The translations under genes and the position numbers were made by a program. Shown here one piece after another: positions 57,272 through 64,000 of a DNA stretch of 64,000 bases (position 1 is its first letter; every line of letters begins with the position of its first letter). The stretch is taken from NCBI GenBank assembly GCA_021732995.1, contig JAKFWA010000073.1:50105-114104 (forward strand), read 5' to 3'. A model generated the notes under the pieces. That model saw only the letters and a list, made by a program, of their open reading frames with translations. It was not told the origin of the DNA and searched no databases. The DNA comes from Planctomycetaceae bacterium. GTDB lineage: Bacteria > Planctomycetota > Planctomycetia > Planctomycetales > Planctomycetaceae.

Positions 57272-58732
57272 TCAATCCGCTGAGTGAACCGCCACGGCTG
57301 GCTCCAACTCACCCAGAAACGTCGACTCCAGCGAGAAGTAACGTGCCAGTTCGGGCGAACAGGCCGACAGAATCTCCAACCCCGGTAGTAAACCCACCGG
57401 CAAGTTCGGTAAGGCGGCGATCAGATCGGGACGAGTTGTCACCAGCACTTTGCGAGTCGTCGAAGCCGTAACGCGTGCGGCCGCCTCGATCTGATTGACG
57501 AGTTCCGTTGAACCACCAGCCTCAGCCAGCGCCAAGAGATCCATCAGAGACTCCAGGCCGGCAGCGCCGCGATTGGAGCGCCAGCGCGTGCTCTTCTTGC
57601 CCGAAATGAACAGCGACTGCTCAACGCCGCGCGAACGATGCAAATGCTCCACACAGATCGTCGCGACGAGACTGAGAGCCAGTTCAACCAGGTCCAGGTC
57701 AACTCGGTGCGGGCTGGCGGGTTGCCAGAGGTCGAGCAGCACCACGAGGTCTCGGTCCCGGCACTGGTGGAACTGCCGCACTGTCAGTTGGTTGATGCGG
57801 GCTGACGTGCGCCAGTGAATGTCGCGCGGGTTATCGCCCGGCAAGTAGTCGCGCAAATGATGAAACTCATCCGCGAACGTGCCCTGCGTTGTGTCCAGCC
57901 GCTCGACGAAGTTGGTCGCCGTTTGAAACTGCCGATGCCAGGCGGAAGTCAGCGTACCGATCTGCGGGTAGACCAGCATCTCACCGCGCACATCGGTGAC
58001 GAAGCCGCGCTCCACCAGACCCAGCGGAAACCGCGTTGCGACTTCCAGCGGCCCGAAGAAATAGCGACCACGTTTGGTCAATCGCAGTTGGTAACGGGCA
58101 ATCCGCCTGCTGCGCGGCCGCACGCTCGCAAAGAGCACCATTGGGTCCAGCACGAAGTCCAGTGTGCCTTCACGGCCTTGCCGTTCATGACCGACTCGGT
58201 CCCGCACAGTCATCATCCACGAGGAGATCGACCACTTACGGTTCTCCAATTCGATGCCGACCGAAACAACTTCTCCAGCCATCGCTCGCGCCGGAACTTC
58301 GCGTCGCAGCACGTTTCGTTTGAGCAGCGAAAACGCGACGCCGCCATTGACGATGAACGGGCCGGCCATGATCGAGAACACCAGCATCAGCATGTTCGAC
58401 TTGCCATACAGCGAGCCGACGAAGGCTACGATCATGATGACCAGATATACCGCACCCGCTCGCGGCAGGAAGACGCGATTGCGGTTCAGGCGTCCGACCG
58501 ATCGTCCGGGCCGATGGCCGAGCCTCAGAAAGATCAGTCGCAGGCCCCACAGAATGAGAACCGAACCCATCGCCGTGCCGACAAACTGAACCGTTTCTTT
58601 ATACGGCCCGGCAAACATGGCCACGTTGCCGGCCGAAAAGAAGGTGCCCAACCCTGCCATCAGGCACAGAAAGCCCAGGAGCGGCATCGGTCGTGTGTTT
58701 CCGATGGCCTGAGGCGAAGGTTGAGCGGGCAT
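57272..58732 (-). CDS. DUF58 membrane protein with degenerate vWA metal site
   Basis: A 486-residue protein. Two N-terminal hydrophobic helices (about 17-60), then the DUF58 core with the hallmark RDYLPGDNPRDIHWRTSAR. The vWA-like domain reads LVVLLDLWQPASPH where intact relatives have DxSxS: the first Asp remains but the two Ser are Trp and Ala-flanked Pro. It is coupled to comEC by adjacent stop and start codons. No MoxR ATPase gene is next to it. Confidence 0.82.
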   Translation of the reverse strand: MPAQPSPQAIGNTRPMPLLGFLCLMAGLGTFFSAGNVAMFAGPYKETVQFVGTAMGSVLILWGLRLIFLRLGHRPGRSVGRLNRNRVFLPRAGAVYLVIMIVAFVGSLYGKSNMLMLVFSIMAGPFIVNGGVAFSLLKRNVLRREVPARAMAGEVVSVGIELENRKWSISSWMMTVRDRVGHERQGREGTLDFVLDPMVLFASVRPRSRRIARYQLRLTKRGRYFFGPLEVATRFPLGLVERGFVTDVRGEMLVYPQIGTLTSAWHRQFQTATNFVERLDTTQGTFADEFHHLRDYLPGDNPRDIHWRTSARINQLTVRQFHQCRDRDLVVLLDLWQPASPHRVDLDLVELALSLVATICVEHLHRSRGVEQSLFISGKKSTRWRSNRGAAGLESLMDLLALAEAGGSTELVNQIEAAARVTASTTRKVLVTTRPDLIAALPNLPVGLLPGLEILSACSPELARYFSLESTFLGELEPAVAVHSAD

Positions 58733-58841
58733 AGGTGACTCAGCATGTGGCTAGAGTTCCCGCGACTTGCAGGAACGAGGTACTCGACAAATCTGTACCT
58801 ACTCTAGAGCACCCTTCGCCACTCAACAACAAACATCCCGC

Positions 58842-59858
58842 TCACATACCGTGATAGCCGCGGTACCACTTTACGAAGTTGCCCACACCGACCTCGATCG
58901 GCGTAGCGGGCTTGAAGCCCACATCGCGGATCAGGTCATCTACATCGGCATATGTCGCCGGGACATCGCCGGGCTGCATCGGCAGGAAGTTCTTTTCGGC
59001 TTCCTTGCCCAGCGCCTGCTCCAGCACCTGAATCAGGTGCATTAGCTCGACTGGTTGATTGTTGCCGATGTTGTAGACCTTATAGGGCGCCTTGCTGGTC
59101 GCCGGATCGGGATGATCGCCGTTCCAGTCAGGGTTACCTGTCGGAACGTTGTCGGCGACTCGCACAACGCCTTCGACGATGTCGTCCACGTAGGTGAAGT
59201 CGCGCCGCATCTTGCCGTGATTGAACACATCAATCGGCTTGCCACTGAGAATCGCCTTCGTGAACAGGAACATCGCCATGTCGGGACGTCCCCACGGACC
59301 GTACACGGTGAAGAACCGCAGCCCGGTCGTCGGCAGTTTGAAGAGATGGCTGTAGGTGTGAGCCATCAACTCGTTGGCCTTCTTTGTGGCCGCATACAGG
59401 CTGATGGGATGATCCACGTTGTGATGAATTGAGAACGGATTGTTGGTATTCGCACCGTAGACGCTGCTCGACGACGCGTAGACCAGATGCGCTACACCAC
59501 TATGGCGGCAGGCTTCGAGGATATTGACGAAGCCCACAATGTTGGCATCGACGTAGGCGTGCGGATTCTCCAGCGAATACCGAACACCCGCCTGAGCCGC
59601 CAGATTAATGACGACGTCAAACTTCTCGTCCTGACAGAGTTTCATCAGCCGCTCACGTTCCGTCAGGTCCGCTTGCTGAAACGTGAACCCCGGCTGTCCG
59701 ACCAATTGCTTCAACCGAGCGTGCTTGTATTCGACCGGGTAGTAGGGGACGAGATTGTCATAACCGACGACGGTGTCCCCACGGGCCAGCAGCTTCTTGC
59801 TCGTATGAAACCCGATAAACCCGGCCGCGCCGGTCACGAGATACTTCTTGCCAGACAT
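58842..59858 (-). CDS. UDP-glucuronate 4-epimerase-like NAD-dependent epimerase
   Basis: A 338-residue extended SDR enzyme. Seen: GAAGFIG NAD site (10-16), [13 protein letters not shown], and catalytic Tyr155-x3-Lys159 in [10 protein letters not shown]. The SVYGAN and TYSHLF segments fit the UDP-glucuronate 4-epimerase group (CapI/LspL-like), which makes UDP-galacturonate from UDP-glucuronate. I start at ATG 59858: AGGAGG at 59864-59869 has a 5-nt spacer. Beside a UDP-xylose synthase-like gene, 79 bp upstream. Substrate is inferred. Confidence 0.86.
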   Translation of the reverse strand: MSGKKYLVTGAAGFIGFHTSKKLLARGDTVVGYDNLVPYYPVEYKHARLKQLVGQPGFTFQQADLTERERLMKLCQDEKFDVVINLAAQAGVRYSLENPHAYVDANIVGFVNILEACRHSGVAHLVYASSSSVYGANTNNPFSIHHNVDHPISLYAATKKANELMAHTYSHLFKLPTTGLRFFTVYGPWGRPDMAMFLFTKAILSGKPIDVFNHGKMRRDFTYVDDIVEGVVRVADNVPTGNPDWNGDHPDPATSKAPYKVYNIGNNQPVELMHLIQVLEQALGKEAEKNFLPMQPGDVPATYADVDDLIRDVGFKPATPIEVGVGNFVKWYRGYHGM

Positions 59859-59937
59859 AGATGCCTCCTGCATCGAGTGAACTGTGGGTTGCGGCTGATT
59901 GACTGTGCCGCAGCTTTCAACTGCCACTCTGGATTAC

Positions 59938-60876
59938 TTACGTGCCGAGCAGCTCCCGATAGTACGCGACTGTTTGTTCGAGCCCCTTGAGCAGTGGAAT
60001 TCTGGGTTCCCAGCCTAACACGCGGCGGGCTTTGTCGATGTTCGGGCAGCGGCGAGTGGGGTCGTCTTTGGGGAGCGGGCGATGTTCGATGACGGACTTC
60101 GAACCAGTCACCTTCAGTACGGCCTGAGCGAGTTCCAGCATGGTGTACTCGCCGGGATTGCCGATATTGACAGGGCCGACGTCGTTGTCCGCGTGATTCA
60201 TCAGCCGCATCATGCCCTCGAGCAGGTCATCGACATAGCAGAACGAGCGTGTCTGTGATCCCTCACCGTAAATGGTGAGCGGCTCACCCTGCAGGGCCTG
60301 CACGATGAAGTTTGAGATCACTCGACCATCGTTGGGATCCATGCGCGGGCCATAGGTATTGAAGATGCGGATCAATCGCGTTTCCAGGCCGTGAGCCTGC
60401 GAGTAGTTGACGCACAATGACTCCGCGACGCGTTTGCCCTCGTCATAGCAACTGCGAGGACCGATGGGGTTCACGTTGCCCCAATAGTCTTCCGTTTGCG
60501 GGTGAACATGAGGGTCGCCGTAGACTTCTGATGTGGATGCCTGAAGCAGGCGGGCCTTGCACCGCTTGGCCAGCCCCAGCACGTTGATCATGCCAATGGT
60601 CGACGTCTTGATCGTCTTGATGGCGTTGAACTGGTAGGCGGGAGGAGACGCAGGGCAGGCCAAGTTGTAAATCTGACCGACTTCCACCACGAGCGGATCC
60701 ACGATGTCGTGGCGGATGAGTTCAAAACGCGGATGGTTCAACAGGTGCGCGATGTTCGCCTTGCGCCCGGTGAAAAAGTTGTCGACGCAGATCACGTCGT
60801 GACCTCGTTCCAACAGTCGGTCGCACAAATGGCTTCCCAGAAAGCCAGCACCGCCAGTGACAAGAATCGGCTGCAT
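59938..60876 (-). CDS. UDP-glucuronate decarboxylase-like (UDP-xylose synthase)
   Basis: A 312-residue extended SDR. Seen: GGAGFLGSH (8-16), [25 protein letters not shown], and catalytic Tyr144-x3-Lys148 in SCYDEGKR, which together mark the UDP-glucuronate decarboxylase family making UDP-xylose. The start ATG 60876 puts the NAD motif in place; the frame is open 13 codons further. It shares its substrate with the epimerase next to it. Confidence 0.9.
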   Translation of the reverse strand: MQPILVTGGAGFLGSHLCDRLLERGHDVICVDNFFTGRKANIAHLLNHPRFELIRHDIVDPLVVEVGQIYNLACPASPPAYQFNAIKTIKTSTIGMINVLGLAKRCKARLLQASTSEVYGDPHVHPQTEDYWGNVNPIGPRSCYDEGKRVAESLCVNYSQAHGLETRLIRIFNTYGPRMDPNDGRVISNFIVQALQGEPLTIYGEGSQTRSFCYVDDLLEGMMRLMNHADNDVGPVNIGNPGEYTMLELAQAVLKVTGSKSVIEHRPLPKDDPTRRCPNIDKARRVLGWEPRIPLLKGLEQTVAYYRELLGT

Positions 60877-61108
60877 TATGTTGAGATCTCGTTGTCGTTG
60901 TTCCGCGCCCGCCAATCAGGCCGCTCGCGATGTACTGTCGGAGCCTGGCGCGGCGGTAGTAGAGACGAATTTCGGACGACAAGGCAACGCGAGCCTCAGA
61001 TTAGCCCGCCAGAACCGGCATTGCCGCAAAAGAATCCGAACCATCAGACTGTCACGCTCACGATCAGAAAAGGATGTCTCGATCTTTCCCCTAAACCCGC
61101 TGTGTCAC

Positions 61109-62674
61109 ATGGCATTTTTCTTTCGACAACTCGTCGTCGCGTTCTGTGTTCTCACCTCGTTCTTTCAGGCAACTCCGGCGAATGCTCAGGAACCGAACCT
61201 GGTCACTGTCGTGCGTCAGCGGTTCGCGGACCTCACCGAAGACGAAGCTCTGGTCGTGCGACGCATCGCGGAATCGCAGGCGGCGGCTGACGGCGAGCCC
61301 GTGACGATTCGCGCCGACCTGGTCGCCTTCCTGTGCAAGACCCGCGAAGCCCTCGCTGAAGTGCCAACTCGCGGCCTCTACTTTGAGAACGTCGTCGTTC
61401 GCGGCGACTTCGATCTAAGTTTCGCCAAGCTGTCGCTGCCACTCACCTTTCAGCAGTGCCGCTTCTTCGATCAGAAGTCGAGGATTTCATTCAGGCAGGG
61501 CACCTTTCTGTCGATCACGATGTCACACTGTCACGACGTGCCTGGCATCAACGGTCGCGGCATGCGCGTTGAGCACAGTTTCATTTTCGAGTCGCAGTCC
61601 CGGTCCGAGATCGACCTGAAGAACGCAGACATCGGCAACGATCTAGACTTCGAGTCTGCGACGCTGGCCTATGATTCCAGCAGTACGCGCGCCTGCCTGT
61701 ACGCTCGCAACGCCCGCATCGGCGGCGACCTGATTCTTGATGAAGCTGCGGCTCACGGGTCGATCGATCTGCAGGGAGCGACCATCGGCGGCATGTTTTC
61801 GGCGCATAACACGAAGCTGGAGACTTCATCAGGACCGGACGCGGTCGCAACGTTACCCGCACTGGACCTGGTGGGTACGACCATTGGCCGCGATGTGGAA
61901 TTTGAAGACGTCCGGGTCAGCGGACCGCTGCAGATCTCGGATGCCGATATCACGAAGACCGTGCGCATCAGGAATCTTGAACACAGTGACAACTATTCAC
62001 TCGACCTATCTGGCCTGAGCTGCAATCGGCTGGTCATTGATGCGAGTGCCCGACCATCGTACGGCAAGTTAAAGCTGCACGGCTGCGTCTATGAAGACTT
62101 CAGCATGTTCGTGCCGAGTCAGTCAGAGATTGAGTCGTGCCTGAACTGGCTGCGTCTGATCGGGCGCGATCAGTTCTCGGAGCAGCCCTATGAGCAACTC
62201 GCGGGCGTGATGAAACGGCAGGGCAAGGACGATATCTCGCGTTCGATCCTGATCGCGAAAGTAGAGGACGAGCCCCTGCGCACCTACAGCGATGTCCTGA
62301 TCCGGCGGCTCGCCTGGATGATCGGCTATGGCTACTCGCCCTTACGGGCTGTCTGGCTGGCGATGGCCGTGATCCTCGTGGGTTTCGTGGTCTTCAAAGG
62401 CGCCTACCGCCGAGGCTATCTGATTGTCAGAGCAACCCACGCACCCGTGCGTTTGAAGTCACCGAATGTGACGCTGCTGATGTACTCTGTCGACATCTTC
62501 GTGCCACTGGTCGACTTTGGAGTCGGCCCGCTCTATGTGCCGGGCAAAGTAGACATCGGCATGGATTCTCACGAAGTGATCTTCTTCCGGCTGTACTACT
62601 GGTTCCACGTCGGTGCCGGCTGGTTGATCTGCACCGTCGCGGTAGCCGGGTTGAGTGGTCTCATCCGAGTTTGA
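61109..62674 (+). CDS. Secreted/membrane beta-helix protein
   Basis: A 521-residue protein of unknown role. Signal peptide (LVVAFCVLTSFFQATPANAQ), then about 300 residues of short repeats resembling pentapeptide or beta-helix coils (LYFENVVVRGDFDLSFAKL, ARNARIGGDLILDEA, TIGRDVEFEDVRVSGPLQ), then a QPYEQLAGVMKRQGKDD segment, and three C-terminal transmembrane helices. The same order (repeat, QPYxQLA, GYGYxPxRA-like MIGYGYSPLRAVWL, membrane helices) is seen in other uncharacterised bacterial membrane proteins. ATG 61109 opens the signal peptide. Confidence 0.75.
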   Translation: MAFFFRQLVVAFCVLTSFFQATPANAQEPNLVTVVRQRFADLTEDEALVVRRIAESQAAADGEPVTIRADLVAFLCKTREALAEVPTRGLYFENVVVRGDFDLSFAKLSLPLTFQQCRFFDQKSRISFRQGTFLSITMSHCHDVPGINGRGMRVEHSFIFESQSRSEIDLKNADIGNDLDFESATLAYDSSSTRACLYARNARIGGDLILDEAAAHGSIDLQGATIGGMFSAHNTKLETSSGPDAVATLPALDLVGTTIGRDVEFEDVRVSGPLQISDADITKTVRIRNLEHSDNYSLDLSGLSCNRLVIDASARPSYGKLKLHGCVYEDFSMFVPSQSEIESCLNWLRLIGRDQFSEQPYEQLAGVMKRQGKDDISRSILIAKVEDEPLRTYSDVLIRRLAWMIGYGYSPLRAVWLAMAVILVGFVVFKGAYRRGYLIVRATHAPVRLKSPNVTLLMYSVDIFVPLVDFGVGPLYVPGKVDIGMDSHEVIFFRLYYWFHVGAGWLICTVAVAGLSGLIRV

Positions 62675-62892
62675 CTCCGGGGTCAGACCAGTCGCTGAAC
62701 CTTATTGTCCTGGCGACAAATGACCGCGTTTGACCGACTCGCAAGCGGGTGAGCAGTACGATTACAGCTACCGAATTCACGGTTGCGTTCCGTGTCTGCA
62801 GATATTGGAAATGAACGGCGTGCTTCGTACGGCGGACTGTGGCGTTATCATTGAAGCTCTTCGCCATCCATCCCCTCTGCTGTGTGATCTCC

Positions 62893-63897
62893 ATGCCATC
62901 TCCGTCTGTCGCCACTCAATCTAAGTCCCGTTCTGAAGGTCTCGCGGCCCACAATGATGTCGCGGTCTTCCAGCTTGCTCAGCGCACGCAGCTTGAAATG
63001 AGCGGGCCTGATCGGCACGCCTTTCTGCACAACTTCTGCACCAATGACATCAAGGGACTGCCGATAGGCCGAGGCTGCGAAGCGTTTCTGTGCAACGTGA
63101 AGGGACGCATCCTCGGACACATCTTCGTCTTTGCCGGGCCTGAGTCCTTGTGGATCGAAACTACTCCGGGCCATGTAACGACGCTCGTTCCGCACCTTGA
63201 GCGATATCACCTGCTGGAGACGTTCACGCTAACTGATCGCTCGGCAGAGTTCGGTGAGCTATTCGTCACGGGTCCGAACTCTCCAGCAGCGCTGGGGGCG
63301 ATCGGTATCAACGTCGGTGAGCTGCGAAACTGGGATTGTGTGACACGAATCGCAGGGGAAAGCGTGCCCGTTCCTGTCTCCGTCAAACGCGTTGATTGGT
63401 TCGGCGCGACCGGATTTCTACTCTCGGCGAGCAACGAGGGATGCTCACAGTTGCAGGCGAAGCTAGTCGCGAATGGAGCCAGTTCCGGCAGCGTCGCGGC
63501 GTTTGAAGACCTGCGGATCGAAGCTGGCTTCCTGTACTACGGAGTTGACTTGTCCGATGAAAACCTGGCTCAAGAGGCCATGCGGACCAATCAAGCGATC
63601 AGCTTCACGAAAGGCTGCTATCTCGGTCAGGAGCCCATCGCGCGTCTGAACGCGATGGGGCACGTCAACAAGCAACTGTGTCGCGTGCGTTTCGAATGCG
63701 ATGTCATTCCCAACATCCCGCAGCGTCTGGTTGATCCAGCCGATCCAAGCAAGGAGATTGGGCTGATCACTTCCATTGGCTGGTCGGTGCAGGACAACTT
63801 GCCAGCAGGATTGGGGATCGTTCGCTCGGCGTTCGCTCAACCGGGTACGCGCCTGCAAACTGCGGGTGATGCGCCAGTCATGGCCCGCGTCGTATAG
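62893..63897 (+). CDS. ygfZ: YgfZ/GcvT-like folate-binding protein
   Basis: A 334-residue protein of the YgfZ (GcvT-related) family, which uses tetrahydrofolate and helps maintain iron-sulfur enzymes such as MiaB. The diagnostic motif KGCYLGQE (240-247) has the conserved Cys242. N-terminal LEMSGPDRHAFLHNFCTNDIK matches the family. I start at ATG 62893; the frame opens 18 codons earlier without family-like sequence. Last gene before the repeat at the right edge. Confidence 0.9.
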   Translation: MPSPSVATQSKSRSEGLAAHNDVAVFQLAQRTQLEMSGPDRHAFLHNFCTNDIKGLPIGRGCEAFLCNVKGRILGHIFVFAGPESLWIETTPGHVTTLVPHLERYHLLETFTLTDRSAEFGELFVTGPNSPAALGAIGINVGELRNWDCVTRIAGESVPVPVSVKRVDWFGATGFLLSASNEGCSQLQAKLVANGASSGSVAAFEDLRIEAGFLYYGVDLSDENLAQEAMRTNQAISFTKGCYLGQEPIARLNAMGHVNKQLCRVRFECDVIPNIPQRLVDPADPSKEIGLITSIGWSVQDNLPAGLGIVRSAFAQPGTRLQTAGDAPVMARVV

Positions 63898-63950
63898 TGC
63901 GGGATGCACAATCCCGGCTTGAGTAGATGACCAGGAAGAGGGGTAGCGAT

Positions 63951-64000
63951 CGCCCCTCACCCCCAGCCCCTCTCCCCGCGAGCGGGGCGAGGGGAGCGAC
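63951..64000. repeat. Hairpin repeat, copy 2 (cut by right edge)
   Basis: C-rich then G-rich palindromic sequence. Arms 63967-63979 and 63982-63994 pair over 13 positions with one T/C mismatch and loop GA. It resembles the stem at 28503-28536 in its CTCCCCTC/CCCC core. It is probably one copy of a dispersed intergenic element; its full length may continue past the window. Confidence 0.65.

Noticed and set aside
57815..58738. Rightward open frame of 307 codons inside the DUF58 gene
   Set aside because: Antisense to an intact DUF58 core; rich in Arg, His and Gln as in other shadows.
62675..62892. Possible insertion-element remnant (GGGGTCAGACC near 62690)
   Set aside because: The short motif is seen beside some mobile elements, but there are no terminal repeats, no transposase fragment and no target duplication here.
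1..64000. tRNA, rRNA, CRISPR, prophage or IS elements
   Set aside because: No cloverleaf-like, rRNA-like or regularly spaced repeat sequence and no transposase, integrase or phage gene was recognised by eye; a tRNA scan or covariance-model search was not possible.

Overview
The window is a gene-dense, fairly high-GC bacterial chromosome segment. It looks like a member of the Planctomycetota, probably the Planctomycetaceae or a related lineage. This is an inference from gene content: several Hanks-type Ser/Thr kinases with TPR or multi-pass membrane C-termini, many secreted or lipoprotein hypotheticals, DUF58 proteins, a FlgI-like/HEAT lipoprotein, cyanophycin synthetase, and an SGNH hydrolase of the type common in this phylum. 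I saw no rRNA, tRNA, CRISPR array, insertion sequence or prophage.

Layout. 1-13.6 kb: a ribokinase cut by the left edge, a secreted CehA/McbA-type metallohydrolase, cyanophycin synthetase (cphA), a sodium:solute symporter, small hypotheticals and lipoproteins, and a membrane acyltransferase with an ankyrin block inserted in it. 13.8-17.6 kb: a rightward run of smpB, a kinase with an atypical catalytic loop, a DUF58 protein, a HAD hydrolase and a secreted tyrosine-phosphatase-like protein. 18.2-23.2 kb: the complete phosphate uptake operon pstS-pstC-pstA-pstB-phoU, with a strong stem-loop between pstS and pstC. 23.3-35 kb: an SGNH hydrolase, then the leftward genes smc, a FlgI-like/HEAT lipoprotein, a TPR lipoprotein and a kinase-TPR receptor. 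35.5-40.4 kb: a sigma-54 activator with no sensor domain and a GAFTNA loop, a CcsA/HemX-like membrane protein, lipA, and an unrecognised 624-residue protein. 40.5-48.5 kb: a DUF3999-like membrane protein, then a five-gene leftward polysaccharide operon (three GT4 glycosyltransferases, an asparagine synthetase-like amidotransferase and a hexapeptide acetyltransferase). 48.8-58.7 kb: a membrane Ser/Thr kinase, panB, a secreted galactose mutarotase, a DUF2007 zinc-ribbon/WD40 pair, comEC and a second DUF58 protein. 58.8-64 kb: two nucleotide-sugar enzymes (UDP-glucuronate 4-epimerase-like and UDP-xylose synthase-like), a secreted beta-helix membrane protein, a YgfZ/GcvT-like protein, and a dispersed hairpin repeat at the right edge.

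How the genes fit together. The clearest functional units are the Pst operon (high-affinity phosphate uptake) and the glycan operon, which the two nucleotide-sugar enzymes may supply with UDP-galacturonate and UDP-xylose. Most of the rest are single housekeeping genes (smpB, smc, lipA, panB, comEC, ygfZ-like) between lineage-specific envelope and signalling proteins. No single obvious new defence or biosynthetic system stands out. The best leads are unusual domain combinations and altered motifs: acyltransferase plus ankyrin, FlgI plus HEAT, a kinase with HRDMCPRN, and an activator with GAFTNA. Start codons were often moved downstream of the longest open frame to fit signal peptides, Shine-Dalgarno sites or family length.
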